Shown here piece after piece: positions 1 through 5,815 of a DNA stretch of 5,815 bases. The stretch comes from Paracoccaceae bacterium. Its GTDB lineage: Bacteria; Pseudomonadota; Alphaproteobacteria; Rhodobacterales; Rhodobacteraceae. The position numbers and the translations under genes are program-made. The notes below the pieces were generated by a model that did no database searches, had not been told where the DNA came from, and saw only the letters and a list, made by a program, of their open reading frames with translations. Each line of letters begins with the position of its first letter. Position 1 is the stretch's first letter. The DNA lies in assembly GCA_002682975.1 (NCBI GenBank), contig NYSJ01000067.1, positions 1 to 5,815 on the forward strand, in the 5' to 3' direction.

Positions 1-609
1 GAATGCAATTCGATGGCTGTAAAATTAATGGAAGACTGGGAAAATTGGCCCAACCGACAACATATTTTATCTGGACCAGCCGGTTCTGGCAAAACTCATT
101 TAGCACTTGTATGGGCGAGGTCCCTGTCTGCGAATGTTATAGATATTTCCGACGTTGTTAATATCGATCTTCAAAAGGCACCCTCAGCAGCTTTTGTAAT
201 AGAAAATATGGACGAGCAACCAGAAAACGTAGAATTAGAAAATAGGCTTTTTCATTTATTCAACATGCTGCTCGCGAACGGTTGTTACTTACTTCTTACA
301 GGCAAGAAAGATCCAATATATTGGAAAATAGATCTACCAGACCTTCGTTCACGAGTTTTGGGAATGAGAAATGCACGATTACTTCCACCTGACGATAATT
401 TATTTTTAGCCTTGATCGCCAAACTTTTTGCGGACCGGCAAATTTTCCCAAAACCAGAAGTACTACAGTACATTACCCGTCACAGTGAAAGAAGTTTTAG
501 CACAGCAAGTCATTTGGTAGACTTTCTAGATAAAGTAGCTCTAAGTGAAGGGAAGAAAATCAGCCTTAAATTTACTGCATCAAATCTATGTAAGTTTAAT
601 GATTTGTAA
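1..609 (+). CDS. hdaA: HdaA, DnaA-like AAA+ regulator of replication initiation (5' end outside window)
   Basis: This is a DnaA-related AAA+ ATPase of the Hda family. With the DNA-loaded sliding clamp it promotes hydrolysis of DnaA-bound ATP and so prevents re-initiation of replication. The visible 202 residues contain a Walker A loop (GPAGSGKT, about 25-32), a Walker B-like strand (FVIENMDE, about 65-72), a sensor 1 strand (LLLTG, about 97-101), a box VII / arginine-finger segment (DLRSRV, about 114-119) and a sensor 2 arginine in ERSFSTA (about 164). There is no helix-turn-helix DnaA domain IV after the AAA+ core, which fits Hda rather than DnaA. The frame is open to base 1 (E-C-N-S before the Met at base 13), and those residues resemble the family's internal stretch just before the tryptophan-rich segment. 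The Met at 13 is therefore probably internal, and the N-terminal clamp-binding motif lies upstream of the window. The next gene, 79 bases downstream, is ppx on the same strand. Confidence 0.88.
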   Translation, partial: ECNSMAVKLMEDWENWPNRQHILSGPAGSGKTHLALVWARSLSANVIDISDVVNIDLQKAPSAAFVIENMDEQPENVELENRLFHLFNMLLANGCYLLLTGKKDPIYWKIDLPDLRSRVLGMRNARLLPPDDNLFLALIAKLFADRQIFPKPEVLQYITRHSERSFSTASHLVDFLDKVALSEGKKISLKFTASNLCKFNDL

Positions 610-614
610 CCACT

Positions 615-640
615 AATTGATTGTTGACCCAACAATAATT
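615..640. repeat. imperfect inverted repeat between hdaA and ppx
   Basis: The arms ATTGTTG (620-626) and CAACAAT (630-636) are perfect complements around a 3-base loop. The pairing extends outward through AATT (615-618) with AATT (637-640) if G619 bulges out, giving 11 pairs. The hairpin starts five bases after the hdaA stop codon. It is AT-rich and no T-run follows it (next bases GAATGCGAGA), so it is not a convincing intrinsic terminator. It could be a weak attenuator, a 3'-end stabiliser or an operator palindrome, or it may have arisen by chance. The rest of the 79-base gap holds no recognisable gene. Confidence 0.4.
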
Positions 641-688
641 GAATGCGAGACAGGTGTTGTTAAAAATGTGCAAAGGTAACTATAATAA

Positions 689-2215
689 ATGCAAGACCTT
701 GCCGTAACCCCCCCTCTTTTCAAGGAGACAGTCTTCGATGATCCATCTATTCGAGATCTATCGAAGGTAGGCGTAATCGATATTGGCTCCAATTCAGTAC
801 GCTTAGTCGTATTTGATGGCGCCGCCCGCTCACCGGCATATTTCTTCAATGAAAAAATAATGTGTGGGCTTGGTGTAGGCCTATCTCTGAACGGCAAACT
901 AAATCCATCTGGACGTGTAAGAGCAATAGACGCGATAGCACGCTTTAAACACTTGGCATTATCCATGGGAATTCAAGAACTTACGGCCATAGCCACTGCA
1001 GCGGTTAGAACGGCTTCAGACGGACAAGATTTCTGTAAAGAAGTTATGGAAAAAACTGGGCAGTTTATTGCCATGATTTCTGGCGAAGAGGAGGCCAAAT
1101 TATCTGCTCAAGGCGTACTCACAGGTTGGCCAGGAGCATATGGATTAGTATGCGACCTGGGAGGGACATCACTAGAGCTGGCAGAGATCAGTAACGGCCA
1201 AGTCGGAAAATGTGCAAGCTCTGAGCTAGGTCCTTTAAAATTAATGGATATCAGCAAAAAAAAGGACCGTCTTGAATTTATAAAGTCCGAGTTATCCGAT
1301 TTAGCTAAATCCTTTAGTCCTAGAAATAACCGATTATTCTTAGTTGGAGGATCATGGCGCGCACTCGCTCGCATAGATATGGAGCGATGCGACCACCCAT
1401 TGAGAGTTTTGCACGAGTATCGAATGGAAAAAAAAACCATCAAGGACTTGAAACACTTTATTAAGGATCAAGGCCTGGAAAATGTGGCAAAACAATGTTC
1501 AATTTCGGGGAACAGAATAATGTTTATTCCATACGCGATCGAAGTGCTTGAAAAACTATCTAATATTTTTCGATCCAAGGATATCGCCATATCAAGCTAT
1601 GGAATCAGAGAAGGTATGTTGTATGAAAAAATGCCAAAGATGCTACGAGACAGAGATCCTTTGATTGAAGCCTGCCGATTTGCTGAAGCAAAAGACGCAC
1701 GAGTGCCGGGAGCCGGAAAAGCACTTTTTAGTTTCGTGAAACCACTTTTTTCAAATGCTAAAGACAGTGAAACTCGATTAATACAGGCGGCTTGTTTATT
1801 ACATGATGTGTCTTGGCGCGCTCACCCTGATTATAGGCACGAAGCCTGCTTTGATTATATAACGAGGGCTAATCTAGGTGGGTTGAAACACTCTGAGCGT
1901 GTTTTTTTGGGACTTTCTCTTTTGTTTCGCTATAAAAATAGTCATTCTCGCACTTCTTTTGATCCATTACTACGCCTGCTTAGTGCGCAGAAAATTAAAG
2001 ATGCCGAAATACTAGGTAAAGCTATGCGCTTGGGTGCAAACCTTTGGGTAGCTTCAACAAAGACTGAAACTTATTTGAAGTACTCCAAAAAGAAAAATAA
2101 ATTATCACTTAAAATAAGTGAACTGGATAAAAAGCGGTTAGGCGAGGTTTCACTTGTTAGACTAGAGTCACTAGCTAAATCACTTAGAGCAGTATCAGAA
2201 GTTTCTAACATTTAA
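689..2215 (+). CDS. ppx: Ppx/GppA family exopolyphosphatase / pppGpp phosphohydrolase
   Basis: This 508-residue cytoplasmic enzyme belongs to the family that removes terminal phosphate from inorganic polyphosphate and/or converts pppGpp to ppGpp. It shows the ASKHA-fold signatures: phosphate-1 loop GVIDIGSNSVRLVVFDG (28-44), ATAAVRTA (102-109), the SGEEEA segment carrying the likely catalytic glutamate (131-136), and phosphate-2 loop CDLGGTSLEL (155-164). GGSWRALARI (220-229) and SYGIREGML (303-311) follow. The C-terminal part has an HD-like segment, LLHDVSWRAHPDYRHE (370-385), and the length is normal for the alphaproteobacterial form. The start at 689 is the only usable one: no in-frame ATG, GTG or TTG lies between it and the phosphate-1 loop, and an in-frame GTG upstream at 668 runs straight into TAA. 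AAAGG at 672-676 is a weak ribosome-binding site with a 12-base spacer. The gene is probably co-transcribed with hdaA. Substrate preference (polyphosphate or pppGpp) cannot be read from sequence. Confidence 0.92.
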   Translation: MQDLAVTPPLFKETVFDDPSIRDLSKVGVIDIGSNSVRLVVFDGAARSPAYFFNEKIMCGLGVGLSLNGKLNPSGRVRAIDAIARFKHLALSMGIQELTAIATAAVRTASDGQDFCKEVMEKTGQFIAMISGEEEAKLSAQGVLTGWPGAYGLVCDLGGTSLELAEISNGQVGKCASSELGPLKLMDISKKKDRLEFIKSELSDLAKSFSPRNNRLFLVGGSWRALARIDMERCDHPLRVLHEYRMEKKTIKDLKHFIKDQGLENVAKQCSISGNRIMFIPYAIEVLEKLSNIFRSKDIAISSYGIREGMLYEKMPKMLRDRDPLIEACRFAEAKDARVPGAGKALFSFVKPLFSNAKDSETRLIQAACLLHDVSWRAHPDYRHEACFDYITRANLGGLKHSERVFLGLSLLFRYKNSHSRTSFDPLLRLLSAQKIKDAEILGKAMRLGANLWVASTKTETYLKYSKKKNKLSLKISELDKKRLGEVSLVRLESLAKSLRAVSEVSNI

Positions 2216-2890
2216 TTACAAATTTTCGACAAGCTGTTCGTAGGCATTATTTATTTGGCTTAACTTGGTTTGAGCTAATTTGATAGCTTCTTCTGGCATC
2301 CCCCTCGCAATAAGCTTATCGGGATGGCACTCAAGGACTTTGTCTTTGTATGCTCTTTTGATTTCTTTAATGTTCGAGTAGGGTTCAACACCTAGAATTT
2401 CGTGAGCGTCCATTTCTACGTCTACAAATCGCGCTTTTAATTTTAAAAAATCCCTGCCAGAAAAGCCAAATATTTCATTCACATTTTGTAAAAATTCATC
2501 CTCTTTCGGATGATACTCGCCATCAGCAAGTGAGATATGAAATAAGCTCTCCATAAGATCTAATAAAGTTTGGTGCCGCTCCCCAAACATCTTTCTAATT
2601 CTACGAGCATACACATCGTAACCAGCAACATCTTGCCTAGCCAAATCGAATACTTTTCCAGCTGCAGCCACCTCAGATTCAGGAATATGGAAAATCCTTC
2701 TAAATACTTTTACCTCTTCCTTTTTCACACTGCCGTCCGACTTAGCCATTTTTGCACCCAGAGCAATTACAGCAATTGTGAAAGCAACTGATTTTTCTGG
2801 TGGAGTTCTTAATTTTGAAAAAATCTTCGCTAATGGTTCACCCTTAGCCAGCATCGAAATAGCGGTAGTTATTTTTGCCCAAATAGACAT
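2216..2890 (-). CDS. djlA: DjlA-like co-chaperone: TerB domain plus C-terminal J domain
   Basis: The 224-residue protein combines two domains. A TerB-like alpha-helical domain (about 35-150) carries two similar acidic segments, AKSDGSVKKEE (49-59) and LADGEYHPKEDE (121-132). A C-terminal J domain (about 161-224) carries the HPD tripeptide at 189-191, which in J proteins stimulates DnaK ATPase activity, followed by the conserved helix ending QINNAYEQL. The architecture matches DjlA and the alphaproteobacterial 'DnaJ family molecular chaperone' proteins. E. coli DjlA has an N-terminal membrane anchor. Here residues 1-34 carry several Lys and Glu residues and no long hydrophobic run, so a cytoplasmic or peripheral location is more likely. 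It is the last gene of the minus-strand cluster, starting 15 bases after the acetyltransferase stop. The ribosome-binding site is only a purine-rich stretch (AAAGAAA) overlapping that stop. Its own stop codon abuts that of ppx. The client or process is unknown. Confidence 0.85.
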   Translation of the reverse strand: MSIWAKITTAISMLAKGEPLAKIFSKLRTPPEKSVAFTIAVIALGAKMAKSDGSVKKEEVKVFRRIFHIPESEVAAAGKVFDLARQDVAGYDVYARRIRKMFGERHQTLLDLMESLFHISLADGEYHPKEDEFLQNVNEIFGFSGRDFLKLKARFVDVEMDAHEILGVEPYSNIKEIKRAYKDKVLECHPDKLIARGMPEEAIKLAQTKLSQINNAYEQLVENL

Positions 2891-2905
2891 TTGTAAGTTA
2901 TTTCT

Positions 2906-3442
2906 TTAATCAGTTTGTAAAAATTTTTGCATTAACGTTAAGTCGAGCCAAGTACCAAATTTATATCCAACTCTGGGGAGTTCAGCCACAACTTTGAACC
3001 CAAGAGATTCATGGAATTTAACCGCTTTGTTATTTAAACTGCTAACTCCAGCAAAAATTGATTGAAAATCTTTTGTTTTCGCGTCGTCTAATATCTTGCT
3101 CATAAGTGCTCTACCTAAACCCAATCTCTGCTTATTGTCAGAAATAACAATAGTGTGTTCTAGGGTTTTTTCATAACCAACGCCATTTCTAAATTGAAAA
3201 TATGTGGCAAATCCTATTACTTCGCCTTGGCACTCACTTACAAAAAAACCAAATCTTTTTTTAGTACTTTCCAGAATTTTTTCTATAATTTCGGTTTCAG
3301 TTTTAATTCTACTATTGAAGGTGTTGAAGGTATTGCTGATATTGTTATTCCAAATTTGCATGATGGCCACTGCATCTTCAATAGTTGCACCGCGAATAAC
3401 TATTTGATCATCACCATACCATTTGTTGGAGTTTCTATCCAT
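2906..3442 (-). CDS. GNAT family N-acetyltransferase, phosphinothricin-acetyltransferase-like subgroup
   Basis: The 178-residue protein is a single-domain GNAT enzyme that would transfer acetyl from acetyl-CoA to an amino group. It contains the N-terminal IVIRGATIEDAVAIMQIWN (14-32), typical of the subgroup annotated as phosphinothricin or methionine sulfone/sulfoximine acetyltransferase. It also has the acetyl-CoA pyrophosphate loop Q-x-x-G-x-G in KQRLGLGRAL (104-113) and the C-terminal NNKAVKFHESLGF (137-149) of motif B. The C-terminal part (ELPRVGYKFGTWLDLTLMQK) is also characteristic of that subgroup. The substrate cannot be deduced; amino-acid analogues are plausible from the family alone. 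The start at 3442 lies inside the upstream VOC gene, giving a 43-base overlap, and the ten or so residues before IVIRG are extra compared with most relatives. No ATG, GTG or TTG lies in frame between 3442 and the domain, so this start stands. A GGGG run about 11 bases upstream is a mediocre ribosome-binding site, suggesting translational coupling to the VOC gene. Confidence 0.87.
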   Translation of the reverse strand: MDRNSNKWYGDDQIVIRGATIEDAVAIMQIWNNNISNTFNTFNSRIKTETEIIEKILESTKKRFGFFVSECQGEVIGFATYFQFRNGVGYEKTLEHTIVISDNKQRLGLGRALMSKILDDAKTKDFQSIFAGVSSLNNKAVKFHESLGFKVVAELPRVGYKFGTWLDLTLMQKFLQTD

Positions 3443-4020
3443 AGTTCAAAAGACCCCGCTCCAGACGTATAAGCAAATTCGATACGCTGGTCAGATAATA
3501 ATCCACTTAATAATGAACACAAGTTGTTAGCATGTTTGTGTTTTATTACTAACTTTTTCAAACTACATCCATTTTCTTTAAGCGTTTTACTGGGATGTTT
3601 TGAGACACCCCAGTCTATAAGTGCAGGCGCAAATCCCTCAAATGGAAGTATACCATTTTTAGGTACAGTTAAATTCCATCTTAGAGATCCCCGCGAAAGG
3701 TCTAGTATATCTCCAATTTCAGGCATTAAATCATGTGGCACAAAGCTACTAAAGTCAGCACTACAAACCCAGTTTGTTATTCTTGGATGGCCAGTGAAAT
3801 TATCTAAATTGAACCATCTTGGAGTTCTCTCAGCTATCAAATCTGGAGAGATAGAAATCACTTCAAGATACGAAGTACCTAAAGAAATTAACTTATTGTG
3901 GGTACCAAAAAGCCGATGTTCACCCCCAGTTTCAGCTTTTATACCAAGCCTATCTTCAATAAATGCCTGGCCATCGTCTAAGCTCTCTGAAGAAATCACA
4001 ATATGATCTAACTTTAACAT
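3400..4020 (-). CDS. VOC superfamily protein with glyoxalase-like domain
   Basis: The 206-residue protein opens with KLDHIVISSESLDDG (3-17), the classic first beta-strand of a vicinal-oxygen-chelate module with a candidate metal-ligand His6. GGEHRLFGTHNKLISLG (32-48) and SYLEVISISPD (50-60) follow; this pattern is typical of the 'glyoxalase-like domain' (Glyoxalase_3) family. WGVSKHPSKTL (137-147) is a further family-like segment. The C-terminal half should form the second half of the fold. The reaction is unknown. A TTG at 4032 would add four residues, but I chose ATG 4020 because GAGGG sits 5 bases before it and the protein then begins immediately before the first VOC strand. It lies 37 bases after the methylmalonyl-CoA mutase stop and overlaps the acetyltransferase gene, so it is probably in one operon. 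Methylmalonyl-CoA epimerase is also a VOC protein, but at about 140 residues with a different pattern; this protein does not look like it. Confidence 0.83.
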   Translation of the reverse strand: MLKLDHIVISSESLDDGQAFIEDRLGIKAETGGEHRLFGTHNKLISLGTSYLEVISISPDLIAERTPRWFNLDNFTGHPRITNWVCSADFSSFVPHDLMPEIGDILDLSRGSLRWNLTVPKNGILPFEGFAPALIDWGVSKHPSKTLKENGCSLKKLVIKHKHANNLCSLLSGLLSDQRIEFAYTSGAGSFELWIETPTNGMVMIK

Positions 4021-4025
4021 TAGTG

Positions 4026-4030
4026 CCCTC
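4026..4030 (-). promoter_or_regulatory. ribosome-binding site of the VOC gene
   Basis: On the minus strand GAGGG is followed by a 5-base spacer (CACTA) and ATG at 4020. It is the clearest Shine-Dalgarno sequence in the cluster and decides the start against the TTG at 4032, whose codon directly abuts this motif. It lies one base downstream of a segment (4032-4039) that can pair with the end of the mutase gene, so its accessibility may depend on RNA folding. Confidence 0.65.
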
Positions 4031-4031
4031 A

Positions 4032-4066
4032 AAAGCCTACTTCATTTAATGACTTAATTAGGCTTT
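4032..4066 (-). repeat. alternative inverted repeat next to the VOC ribosome-binding site
   Basis: In the minus-strand transcript AAAGCCTA (4066-4059) is a perfect 8-base complement of TAGGCTTT (4039-4032), with a 19-base loop between them. One extra G-U pair is possible. The upstream arm overlaps the last mutase codons and the stop. It is largely the same sequence that forms the 3' arm of the stronger hairpin at 4055-4080, so the two structures exclude each other. The downstream arm ends one base before the GAGGG ribosome-binding site. The pairing is visible in the sequence; any regulatory role is inference. Confidence 0.4.
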
Positions 4067-4080
4067 CGCGAGCCTAATTA
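4055..4080 (-). repeat. perfect 10-bp hairpin spanning the mutase stop codon
   Basis: The arms TAATTAGGCT (4055-4064) and AGCCTAATTA (4071-4080) are perfect complements separated by six bases. The stem covers the final codons and the TAA stop (4058-4060) of the methylmalonyl-CoA mutase gene. The transcript continues AGTCATTAAAT after the stem, with no U-tract, so it does not look like a normal intrinsic terminator. It may be a partial attenuator that lowers expression of the three downstream genes, or an element that protects the mutase mRNA 3' end. Confidence 0.6.
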
Positions 4081-5815
4081 GGTCGAGTATCTTTGATGCA
4101 GCTTGAGGAATATTAGTTCCAGGGCCAAAGATTGCTTTAACACCCTTTTCGTAAAGAAACTCATAGTCTTGTTGAGGAATAACTCCCCCACAAATCACTA
4201 AAATATCCCCAGCATCGCGCTGATTGAGAGATTCGATCAGTTTTGGGGCGAGGGTTTTGTGCCCTGCAGCCTGAGAAGAAATACCAATAACGTGCACATC
4301 ATTGTCAATTGCATCCTGTGCAGCCTCATCAGGGGTCTGAAATAAAGGGCCTACGTCCACATCAAACCCAATATCTGCGAAGGCGGTTGCAATAACCTTA
4401 GCTCCTCGATCATGCCCGTCCTGACCCATTTTTACCACCAACATTCGAGGGCGCCTACCCTCATCTTTCGCAAATTTTTCTAATTCAAGTTGAATGGCAA
4501 TAAAGTCTTCATCGCCTTCATACGCTGCTCCATACACCCCTGCTAAAGTTTTAACTTCAGCACGATGACGACCAAAAACTTTTTCCATTGCCATTGAAAT
4601 TTCTCCCACGGTCGCACGAGCACGCGATGCCTCAACTGCAGCTGACAGTAAGTTACCACCTCCAGCTGCAACCTTTTCTAAATGTGATAGAGCTTCAGAG
4701 CATTTTTTCTCGTTGCGGTGCTTTTTTATATTTTCTAAGCGAGTAACTTGTGCTTCTCTTACTGCATCATTGTCTATGTCGCGGATCTCAAGTTGATCTT
4801 CCTCATTTAGACGATATTTGTTGACGCCCACTATCACTTGATCGCCCCTGTCGATATCAGCTTGACGCCTTGCCGCCGTTTCTTCTATTCGCAATTTTGG
4901 CATCCCAGCCGCTACGGCTTTTGTCATACCACCCATCTCATCAACTTCTTCTATTAATTCCCAAGCTGCATCCGCTAAATCTGCGGTTAACTTTTCGACA
5001 TAATATGAACCAGCTAAAGGATCTACAACATTGGACACACCCGTTTCCTCTTGTAAAATCAACTGCGTATTTCTAGCAATTCGGGCACTAAAATCTGTGG
5101 GAAGCGCCATAGCTTCGTCCAACGCATTTGTATGTAGTGACTGAGTTCCACCCAGAACGGCGGACATAGCCTCGTAGGCAGTGCGAATAACATTGTTATA
5201 TGGGTCTTGCTCTTGCAGTGATACTCCTGATGTCTGACAATGAGTTCTCAGCATTTTAGAACGTGGATTTTTAGCACCTAGCTCCGTCATAATTCTGTGC
5301 CAAAGAAGCCGTGCAGCTCGCAATTTTGCTGACTCCATAAAGAAGTTCATCCCAATTGCGAAGAAGAATGATAAACGCCCAGCAAAAGCATCTATATCTA
5401 AACCTTTCTCAATGGCTTTTTTAACATATTCTTTACCGTCAGCCAAAGTGTAGGCTAATTCCTGAACGAGGCTCGCACCAGCTTCTTGCATATGATAGCC
5501 CGAAATGGATATTGAATTAAATTTAGGCATTTCGTTAGACGTGTATTCAATGATGTCAGCTACTATTCTCATTGATGGTTCAGGAGGATAGATATAGGTG
5601 TTTCTAACCATAAATTCCTTCAGGATATCATTTTGAATTGTCCCAGAGAGTTCTGACCTCTTATGCCCCTGCTCTTCTCCTGCAACAATAAAATTCGCTA
5701 AAACTGGAATTACTGCCCCATTCATAGTCATAGAAACAGAAATTTTTTCTAAAGGGATCCCATCAAAAAGAATTTTCATATCTTCTACGCTATCAATTGC
5801 AACTCCAGCCTTACC
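4058..5815 (-). CDS. scpA: methylmalonyl-CoA mutase, adenosylcobalamin-dependent (5' end outside window)
   Basis: The enzyme isomerises (R)-methylmalonyl-CoA to succinyl-CoA, the last step of propionyl-CoA assimilation. It lets odd-chain, branched-chain and ethylmalonyl-CoA-pathway carbon enter the TCA cycle. The visible 585 residues include [15 protein letters not shown] (about 27-41), the [12 protein letters not shown] region (57-68), the active-site Tyr-His in [11 protein letters not shown] (Y107, H108), and [14 protein letters not shown] (222-235). The C-terminal cobalamin-binding domain has K462 and D466-x-H468-x-x-G, whose His is the cobalt ligand, then SSQAAGH (513-519) and GGVIP (543-547). 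The sequence resembles the ScpA/MutA catalytic type and lacks the look of ethylmalonyl-CoA mutase. The frame is open to the window edge ([12 protein letters not shown] precedes the Met at 5779), so that Met is internal. Roughly 125 N-terminal residues are missing, including the tyrosine of the substrate-binding segment. No frameshift or missing catalytic residue is seen. It is the most upstream visible gene of the minus-strand cluster. Confidence 0.95.
   Translation of the reverse strand, partial: GKAGVAIDSVEDMKILFDGIPLEKISVSMTMNGAVIPVLANFIVAGEEQGHKRSELSGTIQNDILKEFMVRNTYIYPPEPSMRIVADIIEYTSNEMPKFNSISISGYHMQEAGASLVQELAYTLADGKEYVKKAIEKGLDIDAFAGRLSFFFAIGMNFFMESAKLRAARLLWHRIMTELGAKNPRSKMLRTHCQTSGVSLQEQDPYNNVIRTAYEAMSAVLGGTQSLHTNALDEAMALPTDFSARIARNTQLILQEETGVSNVVDPLAGSYYVEKLTADLADAAWELIEEVDEMGGMTKAVAAGMPKLRIEETAARRQADIDRGDQVIVGVNKYRLNEEDQLEIRDIDNDAVREAQVTRLENIKKHRNEKKCSEALSHLEKVAAGGGNLLSAAVEASRARATVGEISMAMEKVFGRHRAEVKTLAGVYGAAYEGDEDFIAIQLELEKFAKDEGRRPRMLVVKMGQDGHDRGAKVIATAFADIGFDVDVGPLFQTPDEAAQDAIDNDVHVIGISSQAAGHKTLAPKLIESLNQRDAGDILVICGGVIPQQDYEFLYEKGVKAIFGPGTNIPQAASKILDLIRLAKA

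Noticed and set aside
657..686. Promoter-like pair TTGTTA (657-662) and perfect TATAAT (681-686) with an 18-base spacer
   Set aside because: Transcription would start at about 693, inside ppx and after its only usable start codon, so it could not serve this gene. In AT-rich DNA such matches are common.
722..773. Strong AAGGAG (722-727) followed by ATG (738) with good spacing inside the 5' end of ppx
   Set aside because: The ATG is out of frame with ppx and its reading frame stops after ten codons, so it is most likely fortuitous.
613..966. 117-codon open frame on the minus strand over the start of ppx
   Set aside because: It overlaps the conserved phosphate-1 loop region of ppx antisense, shows no recognisable domain and is a shadow of the real gene.
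3524..4006. 160-codon open frame on the plus strand opposite the VOC gene
   Set aside because: It lies wholly antisense to a recognisable VOC-domain gene, has no family-like motifs and is best explained as a shadow.
3400..4020. VOC gene as methylmalonyl-CoA epimerase
   Set aside because: Operon context is tempting, but the length (206 residues) and the GGEHRLFGTHN and HPSKTL patterns fit a glyoxalase-like domain rather than the short epimerase family.
4018..4032. TTG at 4032 as the start of the VOC protein
   Set aside because: ATG at 4020 has GAGGG at ideal spacing and starts the protein just before the first VOC strand. The TTG would place that Shine-Dalgarno motif inside the coding sequence.
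4055..4080. Hairpin at the mutase stop codon as an intrinsic terminator
   Set aside because: It overlaps translated sequence and is followed by AGTCATTAAAT rather than a U-tract on the transcribed strand.
4058..5815. Mutase as ethylmalonyl-CoA mutase (MeaA/Ecm) or the small MutB-like subunit
   Set aside because: The [15 protein letters not shown] segment, the complete cobalamin domain with DxHxxG and the overall resemblance to ScpA indicate the catalytic methylmalonyl-CoA mutase type.

Overview
The window is a compact, AT-rich bacterial chromosome segment with six protein-coding genes. Two are cut by the window edges. There are no RNA genes, mobile elements or CRISPR arrays, and no gene-free stretch reaches 100 bases. 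The gene set points to an alphaproteobacterium: an HdaA-type DnaA-like ATPase beside a Ppx/GppA phosphatase with a C-terminal HD-like region, a TerB plus J-domain protein, and an ScpA-type methylmalonyl-CoA mutase. The base composition and the close match to remembered Rhodobacterales ScpA sequence suggest an AT-rich, possibly marine, relative of that order. That placement is inference from memory, not a search.

Left part, plus strand (1-2215): the 3' portion of hdaA (regulatory inactivation of the replication initiator DnaA) is followed after 79 bases by ppx (exopolyphosphatase / pppGpp phosphohydrolase family). The 79-base gap holds an imperfect hairpin and no third gene. In many alphaproteobacteria a polyphosphate kinase gene lies between these two; here there is no room for one.

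Right part, minus strand (5815 down to 2216): four genes read leftwards with operon-like spacing. They are methylmalonyl-CoA mutase (5'-truncated), a glyoxalase-like VOC protein (37-base gap), a GNAT acetyltransferase (43-base overlap with the VOC gene) and a DjlA-like TerB/J-domain protein (15-base gap). The mutase converts methylmalonyl-CoA to succinyl-CoA in propionyl-CoA metabolism. The other three look like ordinary accessory or housekeeping genes, and their link to the mutase is positional only.

The two transcription units converge, and the stop codons of ppx and djlA touch with no intervening base. The most distinctive non-coding signal is at the mutase/VOC junction. A perfect 10-bp hairpin covers the mutase stop codon, and one of its arms can alternatively pair with a segment just upstream of the VOC ribosome-binding site. 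I see no evidence of a previously undescribed defence, mobile or biosynthetic system here.
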